A stretch of DNA of 64,000 nucleotides, taken from Fragilaria radians. Its lineage: Eukaryota > Bacillariophyta > Fragilariophyceae > Fragilariales > Fragilariaceae. The position numbers and the translations under genes are program-made. Shown here piece by piece: positions 35,490-47,049 of the stretch. The notes beneath the pieces were generated by a model. That model searched no databases. It had not been told where the DNA came from and saw only the letters and a program-made list of their open reading frames with translations. The stretch covers positions 305,305-369,304 of the forward strand of contig CAAAJI010000019.1 of NCBI GenBank assembly GCA_900642245.1, given 5' to 3'. How positions within the stretch are numbered: the stretch's first letter is position 1; each line of letters opens with the position of its first letter.

Positions 35490-36815
35490 CTACTTATCAT
35501 TATACATCTTGAACCAAGGATGTAACAGCGCCTCTTTCGCTGATATACGATCCTGTGGTTCCCATCTTAGCATACGACAAATCAAGTCTTTCCCTTCGCT
35601 GCGTCGTCCATTGCCACGCTTTATCATACAAAGTTCTCGACGAAGTTGCCTAGTAAAGACAACATCATCTCTGTTTCTACGGTAGTTGGAGTAAATAATG
35701 AACCAATGAGGTGAGATCCCTTCTAGAATCTCCACCAACACCACCCCAAAGGACCAAATATCACACATGCGACCCTCTACGGCAAACCCGTCTTGTAAAA
35801 GCTGCATTTCCGGACTTGTGAATCCTGGTGTACCGCGCATACCTTCAACTCTTATTTCGTCATTTGGCTTTTCCGAGATTGCGCACAACCCAAGATCACA
35901 AATTTTAACATCTGAACGTGTCAATAATCTAGGTTCTACATTGTTTAGTAGTAGTATGTTTTCTGGTTTCAAATCAAGGTGTGCTACACCTATGCTGTGC
36001 AAACATTCAATCCCCTCCAGAATGCCACGAGCTATCTCACGAACTATACATTCAGACATTGCAGGTCGCCATTGTCGGTAATACGTGTGAAGGTCACAAA
36101 CACTAAGTTCCATGACCAAGTAAACAAATTTTGTCCCATTGATTACCTCCGAACACTCGATCACATTCTTATGAACCTCACTTGTGATTACCCTTATTTC
36201 ACGACCAAGCTGTGCGATATCTTTAATTGATTGATAATGGCGCTTGTTTAATCGCTTAATGGCATGGAAAGTTCCATTTTCAGAATGCTTGGCACGAAAG
36301 ACTTTGGCAAAGCCTCCTGTCGATATGCAGGTCTCCAGATTATATGGACCGATTCGATCTTGTGTTTCAACCACATCAAGCAATAAGGGCGGAATATCCT
36401 TATGAGCAGAATAAGATGGAACTTGGTTAATGAGAATATCGCATGTTTTGATGATTCTTGACTTCTTTTCATTCTCATTTTGTAGCCTAAGCTTTTCCAG
36501 ACGTTCGCGAACTTTCCTGAGCTTACACACTAGAGTTTCTTTTGTATGATGTATTCTGACAAGGTCCTGATTCATCTCCTCAAAACTTTGCGTAGGAATG
36601 TTTATCTTTTGTGTCGGCAGGTTTGTTATACCCTCATTTACTTCAACGATGACATTACTCCCACTCTTACGTTCGGATTGCCTACCGCTAAGTCCTTCAT
36701 CATTCTTAGAGTTCAAAAAATTATATGCGCTTAAAATATTCTTGTCATCATGCATATCTTGACCGACATGTTGTGATGACTTGCGAGGAGCATATGAAAA
36801 GTTTCTGCTCATCAT
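35490..36815 (-). CDS. serine/threonine protein kinase with N-terminal coiled coil
   Basis: This single exon gives 441 residues. Residues about 75-125 are rich in Glu, Lys and Leu (KLRKVRERLEKLRLQNE) and should form a coiled coil. The kinase domain spans about 157-437: glycine loop STGGFAKVF (165-173), ATP lysine K187 (AIK), helix-C glutamate E206, catalytic loop HLDLKPEN (D281, K283, N286), metal motif DLG (307-309) in place of DFG, and SPE (334-336) in place of APE. The catalytic residues are all present, so the kinase should be active. The HLD and DLG variants suggest a divergent CaMK/NEK-like or lineage-specific kinase, and I cannot assign a family. It converges on presenilin A. Confidence 0.9.
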   Translation of the reverse strand: MMSRNFSYAPRKSSQHVGQDMHDDKNILSAYNFLNSKNDEGLSGRQSERKSGSNVIVEVNEGITNLPTQKINIPTQSFEEMNQDLVRIHHTKETLVCKLRKVRERLEKLRLQNENEKKSRIIKTCDILINQVPSYSAHKDIPPLLLDVVETQDRIGPYNLETCISTGGFAKVFRAKHSENGTFHAIKRLNKRHYQSIKDIAQLGREIRVITSEVHKNVIECSEVINGTKFVYLVMELSVCDLHTYYRQWRPAMSECIVREIARGILEGIECLHSIGVAHLDLKPENILLLNNVEPRLLTRSDVKICDLGLCAISEKPNDEIRVEGMRGTPGFTSPEMQLLQDGFAVEGRMCDIWSFGVVLVEILEGISPHWFIIYSNYRRNRDDVVFTRQLRRELCMIKRGNGRRSEGKDLICRMLRWEPQDRISAKEALLHPWFKMYNDK

Positions 36816-39800
36816 ATTGTTATGTCATTTTGATTTTCATTTAGCTTTTTCCGTTGGTCAACGAAATGAAAAACGTGACAGCCATTGAATCATACTCGAT
36901 GATGAAGTCACAGCGTGTTGCAATGTTGTTTGTCATTTGGAAACGGGATTTGCTGAACGTAATTTCATTCTTGCACATGACAAAGAATTTTCCTTAAGGA
37001 TACTAATTTGACCTTGTAATTTCAAGTGAAGGAAACTCGTGTATCAATAAACCTTAATGACAAAAGTGCTCCTTTTTAGCATAGTTTGAAAAGCCAACAG
37101 CCATGCATAAGTGCCTAAAGCCTTTTTGTCAAAAAAGAGAAATTTAGAAATAACTTCTTGCCTGAGATACTTAGTTGGAACATTCTAATCATACTAATGC
37201 ATTTTTAAAAAGCTGTGAAATTAGTTAATAATGTAACATCTTTGAAGTGAATTTCTCCCTTATGTTTTCCTAAAACGTCTCTTGCAAAGTCGTTAAAAAT
37301 TTTAAGAGTTTCATTACTTTGCAGAAGCATTTGATATGCATCTTTGCGAGGCGGAAAATCAGAATTAAACAAAAGAAGACAAATAATATCCAAATTTAAA
37401 TATTTTAATCGCTATTGACATAAACTTGAACTTAAGGCACTTCTTTTTGTGCAATAGTCAATCAGCACAAAAAAACCTTCCAAAGAAACGAAGGATGTAT
37501 GGTATATTACAAATAGCCTGGACCTTTTGGATAAAAAATTCAAAAGCGCACTCTGCCCACAATTTTAAAGGCCTTGTGGTAAAAAGGGAAGGCACACTAA
37601 AAAGCAAATGAATTACACTTAAAATAAAATTGCTTATGCGTTTCTTGAGAGCTAAAGAGAACAGGACCTTGTCTAAATTCGTCAAGGCTGCTCATCTTCA
37701 ATCAGGTACTTGATCATAGATTTCAATAAATATGACAAGTAACCGAATCATTCATTTCATTTTTAACCATGTTCTGATAAAATAAAGCTACCTACGAGAT
37801 ATTTTCAAAGAATATCATCTTCTCTCATGTCCCTTTGGACAACAACAAAATAAGAATAAACAGTGGCTCAAGACTTTCCCCAAAAATGGAAAACAAACTC
37901 TTTGAGATATTAAAAAAGGGAGAATAAAGAAAAACTAATTGGATTAAGGCACCTAACTTATGCTTGCTCTGTCACCAGTAAATATCCAGACATATAATAC
38001 CAAGCCAGCAAAGATTTTTGGCTAATTGTTACTACTATCTGGTTTGAATTTGTCATAGACGCAATCGGTCAGCAAAAGTCACCAACCCTATCACGATGGG
38101 GGAGTGCATGTAAAGGTATTTTTGCGGCTTTCAAGGCCAACTGGGATCATGCAAAAGATGTAAACAATGTTCCATTAATAGTATCTATAAATAAGCTAAA
38201 AATGAATATCCTTTTAAGTACGAAGTTGGAGATCATGTATAGGTCTTCATCCCAGGAATGCTCACGAAAGTTTATGCCCTGTAGGAACAATCTGCAATAA
38301 TGTGTAGATCAAAACAACGAGAGTTCCAATTTATAAATGGATGTTTACATGGAAACTTATTTTGTAAACATATTTCCTACAGCGTAATGATTAGGGCAAA
38401 CGTGCTACATTCTACAATCCCAGAACAATGAGTTAATCTAGAATAAGTTTTTCAAGCGATGCTCTTTTGTACTTATATTTTACACGTCGGTTTAGCCGGG
38501 AGGTAAAAGGTAGAATGATCTAAAGATTATCATGATGATGAAAAGTTGGTCCGCTTAGACTCCAACATTTTACGATTAGGAGAACACAAAACGTATATCA
38601 TAGTTTAAGAAAGAGGACATAATTTTCAACTTTGCCTATTCAACAAAGAGCAAACTTTACAAAATTAAAGTGATAGGGGAATAGTAGAGGAATAAACCTC
38701 AAATCCCATGCAAAGTAAAACCTTGCGATGAGTTCAATTTCAAAATAATTGTATAAACGGCAGAACTCGCTTATGAAATATTTCTTCATAGATTTTATCG
38801 AAATGCAAGCCATAGGAACTGAATAGAATGCGAGCGGTAGCTATTTTCGTAGTAACCATGATTCGACAATGAAGTTGAACAAATCTCTACAATTTCGGAT
38901 GCGCTGCTAACAGGACTAAAGTCTCTTATTCGTCTAGCATTCAAGTCCATGTGAATCTTTGATGTGCAGTCAAAAGGACAGGACTTTAACATTCCTGTCT
39001 AAGCGTCTTTTGAGTCAGATATCCAAAAACTGTAAATATGATTGGTTGTTTGAAGTCAACACTGTCTATGCTTGATTGTGCACCTCAAAGCTCATCGTCC
39101 CATCCACCTCTTGACAAATGACGAGAATGTCAAAATATAATTACTTTTAGAAAACCAGCAATGGCTATGTAAACGAGCGCTGTCTCAGGAGTTAATCTCG
39201 GGCTGTGAAGGAAACCGACGAATTAAATCCCAGCCAAAGACGATAGCTTGACAATGCCTAGAAGTATGATTTAGAAAAAATACTTTGTAAAAAGCATTTA
39301 TAAGATTATGACTATTACTTTATCTATTGATAAAATAATTGGCAGTGAGATGAATTTGTTAGTGGTATGGGAGACGCTTTTACTATTGGTACAAATACGT
39401 AGGGAAACTAGGCACATCTATTCATGGTGAGTAATGTTTTCACTGTCCCTTTCATTCCGCTAACAAGTTTGGATAAAAAATAATATTTATTAGACATTTT
39501 AGTGATGATGAGGCATTCTTTCTAAATGGAAAGCATGTGTTATTCTTTCCAGGACCGATGTAACAACTTTGGAGGAAGTTACTCTGTCAAATAATTTGAA
39601 TCAAGAAACAATCCAAATCTCTACAATAGTTGAATACACAAGAGGGTATAAGATTTAATTATAGAAATACTCTAAATAAGATCACGAATTCGTATTGTGT
39701 CTACTCATAACAGAGTATAGCTTTATATTCATACCAAAACCTAACATTTGATGATTACTACAAATTGAATGAATCAATCTTTAATGAATGAGTATTACGA

Positions 39801-40426
39801 AAAATAAAAGGAAAAGTATGTTCCAACTAACGTCATATAAACGATTAAATAAGGGCAAAGGAAACATTGATTGCTAAAGATGAAAAGGCTATAAAGAAAC
39901 GGATGGAGAAATGAGAGAGGGAAATCTTAACCCTCATCAGATTCTACAAAGTATTGAAGGAAATATACTCTTATTCAAATTTAAATGGAAATACAGTCGT
40001 TTTGAAAAGCAAAGAAACGTAAAAATTGAAGTCTATTCAATGAACATCCATATAAGTACTTTCTTTAACCCTAATCTAAATTCATAAAGCAGAGCATGGC
40101 CATTACGTCATTCAGCATTGGCTTTGATTGAATGCCACCAGATACACAGCATAAAGTTAGTTCTTCATATTGGTAAACTTTCATGATGGCAAGGAGTGTC
40201 TCTCAACTTATCACTTGACAATTTAGAGTTCAATGGTTACTATATCTGAGAAATCTAAATGAAAGCCAGCCAAAGAATATCATGTTTTCAAAGCAGTAGA
40301 GTAACGCTCTGTTGGTACGCTGTACGTGCCCATTTAACGCCTTCTTGGAATATCCCAACGTCAATTGGACGGTTCATTCCATCCTGATCTATACCAGTTG
40401 TGCCATTGTTATTAACAATCTTCGAG
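36816..40426. other. gene-poor stretch between the kinase and presenilin B
   Basis: About 3.6 kb of AT-rich DNA. Only short, scattered open frames are present, none with a recognisable motif. I found no RNA gene, LTR or obvious tandem repeat by eye. The kinase promoter lies at the left edge and the presenilin B promoter at the right. Confidence 0.5.
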
Positions 40427-41992
40427 ATGTCAAGCGAACCAAGGGAAGTTGAAGAGAATCAGAATTCATCCTTGCAATCTCCACCAGATGGATCTGAGGC
40501 TCAGCAAGACTTTTCATTAGAGGAGCTTCTTTACAGTTCATCATCTTATCATGCCATTGCCACACCTGTTTCGATCACCATGATCTTGTCTGCGATGGTT
40601 GTAACTTATGTAAACACCGAGGAAACAATTCGTGATGGTCAAGAAGCGCTATCTGTGTATGAAACTTTTGACAATACAGCAAATGGGGAGGCAACGACAG
40701 CTCAAACACTTGGACTATCATTATTGAATGCGCTCATTATGGTGAGTGTTATTGGGGCCATGACCTTTGTGATTGTCATTCTATACAAACTCCGATGCAT
40801 GAAAATTCTTGGTGGATATATGATTTTTTCTTCTTCCATGTTGCTAGGATTTTTGGGAGGCGTCATCTTTGATGTGGCTGTCAATAAGTGGAAATTGAAC
40901 ATCGATAAATTTTCTTTCTATTTTGCTATTTGGAACTTTGCTGCTGTCGGGACAACTTCAATTTTTTGGCAGAAAGGCATTCCCAAGTTCGTCACTCAAG
41001 GTTATCTTGTTGCTACATCAGTAATACTCGCTTGGCAGCTCAGTCATTTCGATGATTGGACGTCTTGGACTTTACTGGTTATGCTAGCCCTTTATGACTT
41101 GTGTGCCGTTCTAACTCCATGCGGCCCACTCCGAGCTTTGGTTAATCTCATGCAACGAGATGATGCACCGGAAATGCCTGGGCTATTGTATGAAGCTGAG
41201 TTACCACAAGAAGCTCGTAGACCAGCTCGCAATGGACGTTCTGGAGGAAACTCGGCTACAACATCTAATGGTGTGAATCCTTCGCCATGTTCCACTGAGG
41301 ATCCCGTGGTTCTCATTGAAGATGATACCCAAAATACTCAGCCAGATATTCTTGAACCGCTTCCCACTGGCACCCTCCCTCTTGCCATAGCAACGCTCTA
41401 TCGCCTAGAACTCGTTAACCCTTTGGAACCAACACGACGAAACTCCTTCACTCCCTTACTAGAAGCAACAGATACTGCTGTAAATGGCTTCGTCAGTGCT
41501 TCTGATAACAGACAATATTCTCTTGAACAGCTAATTTCAGACGTGGAGGTTTATTTCCCTCGTGGAGGAGGAAGAATTGAACACTTCATAAATCCCAGTG
41601 GTGAATCCAGATACAGAGTGAAAGATCGACATGGCGAAGTGAAGCGAATTCTTTTCGTAAATCAAGAAAACGGCCGAGTGATGGAGGAGAGACAACGCGA
41701 ACATCAAGACGCTGAGCCTGAAAGCAACACTATCAAACTAGGGCTTGGAGATTTTATCTTTTACAGTCTACTGGTTTCCAAAGCAGTTCAATATAGCTTC
41801 ACAACATTTGTATCATGTATGCTGGTGGTTTTGGCAGGATTGGGTGGGACTCTCGTACTTTTGGCTGTGTATCGCCACGCCTTGCCTGCTTTGCCGATCT
41901 CGATATTCCTTGGTGTCATGTTTTATGTCTTCACAAGGTTGTTGATTGAGCCCTGGATACATGAGATTTTTCAAAGTCCATATTACGTTTAA
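40427..41992 (+). CDS. presenilin, copy B (intronless)
   Basis: The frame is uninterrupted and gives 521 residues from the ATG at 40427. It is a second gamma-secretase catalytic subunit. Catalytic aspartates lie in LALYDLCAVL (about D224) and LGLGDFIFYS (about D442), with PALP near the end (about residues 487-490). Membrane segments are nearly superimposable on copy A. The large loop between the aspartates has diverged fully (Asn/Thr/Glu-rich here, Ser/Asp-rich in A), as does the extreme N-terminus up to the shared SLEELLYSSSSYHAIA block. There is no intron where copy A has one: IATP runs straight into VSITM. Both copies keep all catalytic residues, so both are probably functional. It converges on COG8 with 91 bp between stops. 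Confidence 0.95.
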   Translation: MSSEPREVEENQNSSLQSPPDGSEAQQDFSLEELLYSSSSYHAIATPVSITMILSAMVVTYVNTEETIRDGQEALSVYETFDNTANGEATTAQTLGLSLLNALIMVSVIGAMTFVIVILYKLRCMKILGGYMIFSSSMLLGFLGGVIFDVAVNKWKLNIDKFSFYFAIWNFAAVGTTSIFWQKGIPKFVTQGYLVATSVILAWQLSHFDDWTSWTLLVMLALYDLCAVLTPCGPLRALVNLMQRDDAPEMPGLLYEAELPQEARRPARNGRSGGNSATTSNGVNPSPCSTEDPVVLIEDDTQNTQPDILEPLPTGTLPLAIATLYRLELVNPLEPTRRNSFTPLLEATDTAVNGFVSASDNRQYSLEQLISDVEVYFPRGGGRIEHFINPSGESRYRVKDRHGEVKRILFVNQENGRVMEERQREHQDAEPESNTIKLGLGDFIFYSLLVSKAVQYSFTTFVSCMLVVLAGLGGTLVLLAVYRHALPALPISIFLGVMFYVFTRLLIEPWIHEIFQSPYYV

Positions 41993-42083
41993 ATCAAGTA
42001 GAGTAATCATCCCTAGGAGTGGATGTATAATCAATCATTTCTACCTAGCATTCAAATGAGTAATTCCTTAAACGTCACTTAAT

Positions 42084-43883
42084 TCAAAAGTTATCCTCCC
42101 ATCCATCAGAAATAATAGGCTCCTCTTTATCTACATCTATAGCCTCTTGCGCTGCCAAGGATTCGCCGACAGCTTCAAATGGAGTCTTTGGAACTTCCTC
42201 AACAATATTATCTTGGCTATTCGAAGTTTGCTCATTACTTTCCTCGCTGGTTACACCATCAGCGTTGTTTTCGATACTCTCGTCGCCGATATGCTCTTTC
42301 TCAACTTCCTCAACAACAGCTTCTTCTTTTACCTCTTCCAACTCTTTCTTAAGGTAATGTTTCGCAGCCGCATAGTCACCCAACGCGACTTCTAAAGCGC
42401 CTTTAATGTAAGGTTCTATAGTCTTGTCAAAAATTACCAACATGCTTGAGGCAACCTCACGTAATTGCGTCGCCTCGCCTCGTAATCCAGGGGCATTCAC
42501 TGCCCTCTGATTTGTCTCCAAGAGAGCTTTGACAGTGCTTAACGATCGAATCAACTCTTTCCGAAGTGCACTGAAGATTCCAGGTAAAAGGCAACGGCGC
42601 AGTTCATTCAGTCCAGTCAAATACATGTTGACCAATCTTGCCAATGGGGGGAAGGACAAAAGTTGTCGAGGTGGTTGCTCGAGAGAAGGAGCGGCAACTG
42701 TGCTGGTAATATTGGATGATGTCAACGGTGTTGCAACTCCTGCATCACGGCACACTTTCAAGGTTTCCTGAAGTGTTGAAACACCCTCTTTCCAGTGTGC
42801 CAAGACAATTGAAGCCATTTTTGGTTCAAAGATTTCTGCCAGCATGGCTGTGAAGTCTCCACCCAACCGACCCATAGACGCAGCAAAGAAAATACATGCT
42901 TCCAAGGCATCCCGCAAGGAAGCAGAATCTTCCATGCGACTCAAGGCTGTTGAAAGGAGAGATAAGAAAGAGTGCAATCTTCGTGTCACCCACATGGAGA
43001 GCAACGAAGCCGCTGACGACGAATCTTTCTTACCACCAGAAGCTCTGAAGATTGCATTGTATTGAGTGGCAATTTCAAAGACTCTGTATAGTGAAATAAG
43101 AGAGTAAGATGATGATTGAGTCAATTATAAGTTGGCGATAAAGACGTACCTAGTTCTGTAACGTTCGATGGCATCTAAAAGTTGCTCAGAAACTGCAATG
43201 CTTGACGCAGTACGGGATGTCGAATCAAGCCACGCATCACGAGCTTCTAGAAAATCAACTTGTAGCTTTAACTCAGCCGCATCGTGAAGATCGTCGCCTT
43301 GCTGACCCTCAAGGTCGATGCCATTCAATCTCCGAAGAGCAGTAACAGCCTCTAGACATTGAGGCATAGTAACGCTTTGCTTTAATCGATAGAGGAGATG
43401 ACGACGAAGATCTGACTGACGAGAACGAATTTGGCTGATAACACGTAGCACGACTGTGTTTTTTTCTGTATGACGTCGCTCCAGCGTATTTGCAAAGGAT
43501 GCAATACTTAAAGCTTCCTCGTAAAGATTCGAGCGCACACAGGCATCCATTAAAGACGGGAGCTCCAAAAGTTCAAGTAGAGAAGAATGTTGTAGAAGTG
43601 TACGGCGGCGAACTCGATGCTTTTCCGAGAGATCTGCAAGAGAATTTCCCTCGTCTAATGCTTGCTGGACGTTAGCAACCTCGGGCTCGATTTCCTTTAT
43701 CTTATCTTGCAGTTCCTTCAACGACGATGCCAATGCCGCTCCACGCCGTTCGACCGCTACAAAGGTCGTAGCATGTGCGGCACATAGGGATCGCAATTGC
43801 TCTTCAGCAGCTTCAAGAGCTGCTTTCGCAACGAGCCGCTCGTCAAGATCTGTAGGACTCGGCGAAAGAAGCAAGTCTGCCAT
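42084..43883 (-). CDS. COG8: conserved oligomeric Golgi complex subunit 8
   Basis: Two exons (43883-43150 and 43083-42084, 66-bp intron) give about 577 residues. COG8 (Dor1 family) is a subunit of the COG tethering complex, which guides retrograde vesicles within the Golgi. The most telling segment is the run LLQHSSLLELLELPSLM followed by DACVRSNLYEEALSIA, then LKLQVDFLEARDAWLDS, all characteristic of the Dor1 region. The exon join restores RYRTRVFEIATQYNAIF, also conserved in the family. The N-terminus (about 20-75) is a predicted coiled coil. The last 110 residues are a Glu-rich low-complexity tail ending SDGWEDNF, longer than the conserved core and possibly lineage-specific. Confidence 0.88.
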
Positions 43884-45241
43884 GACTTCAGTTCCCGAAA
43901 TGTAAACACTGTCGTGTAAGGAATGTAGAATTTCAAGACTTTTGAGATACAGACAAATCCTAAATTTCTACGCCTTGGCAGTACGACAGTCCTCAGAGTG
44001 GTGCACTCTTGCACCCAAAATGAATTGAGGATGTAAAAGTAAATACAGTATTCCTTTTTATTGCAATAAAATTTGTTTCAATTTATCAAGAGAAACTTAA
44101 TGACGTGTTTCCACTTGGTTCCTTTAGTCAACGTTTCATATAATTGAATGATGGTATCTATTATCGAGACACCTTCAGTCTAGTCTATTTAGGATATGTA
44201 CTATTCAATAAATGCAAATGCTAATTAATGTATCAATAATATGCGTGCAATCAAGCAAGCATGAATCTATAAGTGAAGGAGAAGATAATATATGTCTGGA
44301 AAAATCAATCATGCACTCAAACAAATGTCTGCAAAAAGTGCTTCTGAATAAACAAAAAGGCCTTTTTACCATCTGCCTGAATTGGTAATTTAGATGTGTC
44401 ATCAATATAAATATTCGACAATACTGACACATGTCGAAGCTTGTCGTACAGTAAGAGATTCTAATCATTTTCTATTTATCAAAGCATATAGCTTACATAA
44501 ACATCTTCTCGATGAACAAATGATGCATTACATCTTTAATGCGACAATACCCTTGTCTTCATACTTCTTTAATGACAACAAGATGGATACTCAATATTCT
44601 TGATACTGAAATTCACACTAGCCTATCAATGAAAAAGAGAATATGCATTTTAAAAGTGCTTTAAAGGGCCCGACCAATAATCAGCCTATAAACAAATGTA
44701 TCGACTATGAGATCTATTTATGTTGAGACATCAAGGCCATACCTAACCATTATTTCAAGTTAGTATAGAGAATAATGACATTCAAGGTTGTTACATTCAT
44801 TTTCTTTCAAGTAATTTTCTAATCTCTTGCATTGCATCTTCGAGCCTGCTCTAGGCTGCTCCAAGAGTTTATACAAATTGCAAATTATGATCCAAAAAGT
44901 TACGTTTATCATAGATCTCTTATGAAAGGGAGAATTAAAGGATGAAACAGCTTTCAAGGTTTAAATACATGCGAGTTGAGACAGCAAAGTGTTTATAAAG
45001 TAAAAGATAGATGATTAATATACATATTTGTAGGATATCCACAGAATCATAAAGACAAAGTACACAGATAATATCATTTGAGAGTGTAGTTTTAAAAAAG
45101 AGGTGTAATTTGCCTGAATAAGCAGAATTGAAATTGGATTAAAGTGAAAAATGATATTGAAACTATTCACAGGGAAAGATCTTGACAACGGTGAAAAGAA
45201 TAAAGAAGATGCAGGTGAAAAAGTGAAGCGTACGTTCATGT
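43884..45241. other. intergenic between COG8 and the tandem array
   Basis: About 1.36 kb of single-copy AT-rich sequence. No gene is supported. Its right edge is the left boundary of the tandem array: sequence from 45242 onward recurs at 54579 and 62930, while 45241 and below does not. Confidence 0.5.
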
Positions 45242-45621
45242 CACCTCCCAATATATCCGTTGCAAAGATTGTTATTGTCTAGTGCAATCCGCCTTTGTTC
45301 TCCAAGGAAAATTGCCATCTTCAGATCATTACACATATTTTCTTAGGAGTATAGAAGTAGCTTTTACAACCGGACAATCGGACGACGTTGGAGGTGGTCA
45401 TTACATTTGATGGATCAATGCATTGCGTTACTGATGTTTCAATGGATGTTTGTCACCATACCTTAAATACATGGATTGTGACATCATAAAGTGAATTCTC
45501 TATGGTTCATTATTCTAAGGACATTTCTTTTGTACATTATTGAAGAAAAATGCATGAGCAACACCTCCCACCAGTAATGCTAGGTCGTGCATTACTACAA
45601 CAAAACTAAACTTCTTAAATG

Positions 45622-45694
45622 TACACCCACTGTGGGGATCGAACCCATGATAATTGTGCTCGACCTGGTCGCCAAAAATCCTACTGTGCACTCT
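45622..45694 (-). repeat. tRNA-like element with RNA polymerase III B box, unit 1
   Basis: On the minus strand this reads through GGCGACCAGGTCGAGC, a D-arm-like hairpin, to GGGTTCGATCCCC, a perfect B box and T-loop. No matching 5' acceptor strand is found and the A box has mismatches. It therefore looks like a tRNA-derived repeat or pseudo-tRNA, not a working tRNA gene. It sits about 55-125 bp upstream of the kinase start codon, on the opposite strand. Confidence 0.4.
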
Positions 45695-45746
45695 CGTTAT
45701 TGCCTTTCAAAATTCAAACTGATGACCCCTTCTACTAATTTTCAAG

Positions 45747-46720
45747 ATGAATATGAATAGAGTTCTGTCAATACAATCACATGTTGTTTCAGGATGTAAG
45801 TTACTGTGTTGTCTTCACTGATTTCATATCAAACTCACCTTTAATACCCTCTCACACGGAAATAAGATGTTGGAAATAAGGCAGCTGTCTTCCCATTACA
45901 ACTTCTTGGCTTTGATGTTGACATCATTAACTCGGTCCATTTTTCCAACCATACTGGATATCCAGGTGGCTGGACAGGAGATATCCTAAATGGTGATCAA
46001 TTGAGAGCGATTCTATTAGGCTTAGAAAAGAATCGATTACTTGAAAATGTGGCTCATTTGTTAACTGGATACATCGGTTCTGAATCCTTTTTGAATGCCA
46101 TATTGGAAGTGCTAATCCTCCTTCGTAAATACGGTAAAGTTCGCTTTGTTTGTGATCCTGTACTTGGTGACGAAGGTAATTTTTATGTCACACCCGAACT
46201 TGTTCATGTATATCGGGATAAAGTCATTCCACTAGCAGACGTTGTAACTCCAAATCAATTCGAATTGGAACAATTGACTGGAATTGTAGTCCTTACCTTG
46301 GAAGATGCAAAAAAAGCCTGCACAATCCTTCTTGATATGGGACCTTCATTAGTTTTCATCACGAGTCTTGATTTTAAAAGTAATGTTGATAGTGGTAATC
46401 CTATTATTACAATTTTGTCGGCGCAACGACAAAAATCTGGCCAAGACGAGTATTGGAGGATAGACTCTCCATTATTCAATGGAAGTTTTACTGGAACTGG
46501 AGATTTAGCAGCAGCACTTCTGCTTGGGCATACAGCAAATTCTCCAGATGATTTGAAAGGATGTATGGAAAAAGTTGCGAGTACCATGCACTTGGTGATC
46601 AAAAGAACACATGCTGCATCTGCTGCTTGTGACTCGATTTCATCGAGGGAGCTAAAGCTGATTGCGAGTAAAAAGGATATCGAAGATCCTCCAATATTAT
46701 TCCAAGCCTACGAAGTGTAG
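45747..46720 (+). CDS. PDXK: pyridoxal kinase, intact copy (unit 1)
   Basis: Two exons (45747-45795, only 49 nt, and 45867-46720; 71-bp intron) give 300 residues, the usual length. The enzyme phosphorylates pyridoxal, pyridoxine and pyridoxamine with ATP in vitamin B6 salvage. The splice makes LSIQSHVVSGYVGNKAA, the family N-terminal signature. It is followed by [27 protein letters not shown] (metal/ATP region), ADVVTPNQFELEQLTG and the FTGTGDLAAALLLGH motif holding the catalytic GTGD aspartate (normally anion-hole G-[ST]-G-D). All motifs look complete, so this copy is probably functional. It converges on the BRO1 gene. Two further kinase loci in the array are broken or missing. Confidence 0.95.
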
Positions 46721-46856
46721 CGAAGCTTACTTTGACATAAATTCGTAATTGCTTCTTAACATCATTAGCCTTGGATTTTATGTATCTTGCGTGCAAGAGA
46801 TTCTCATTTGCACTAACGTTACATTCTTGATGTCGAGATTAGCGTAATAATTCAAT

Positions 46857-47012
46857 TTCATTGAGAGCCTACAAATATTGATTGCCAATAAAAAGGATAT
46901 GAAAAATCTTCCAATAATATTTCAATTCCAAAAAGTATGGCAACTCGTGCTTTGGCTCAATTCGTAACTGATGTTAAATATCGTTAATCTGGAAACTTAC
47001 ATATCTTTCGTA
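46857..47012 (+). pseudogene. decayed partial duplicate of the pyridoxal kinase 3' end
   Basis: Sequence from about 46857 resembles 46638-46800 at a 220-bp offset. ATTGCCAATAAAAAGGATAT at 46881 matches ATTGCGAGTAAAAAGGATAT at 46661, which encodes the last 17 or so codons of the kinase, and similarity runs on into the 3' flank (CATCATTAG / ATATCGTTAA). Frame is lost. This is a small local tandem duplication older than the array. Confidence 0.65.
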
Positions 47013-47049
47013 CAACAAATTACTATTCCTAAATGTCAGAAACTTGAGC

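Noticed and set aside
44205..45251. Several 65-87-codon minus-strand frames between COG8 and the array
   Set aside because: Short, lacking domains, in AT-rich sequence; consistent with chance.
45600..45700. Functional tRNA gene on the minus strand
   Set aside because: The T-loop/B box is perfect, but there is no complementary 5' acceptor strand, the A box has mismatches and the length between arms varies between units. Kept only as a tRNA-like element.
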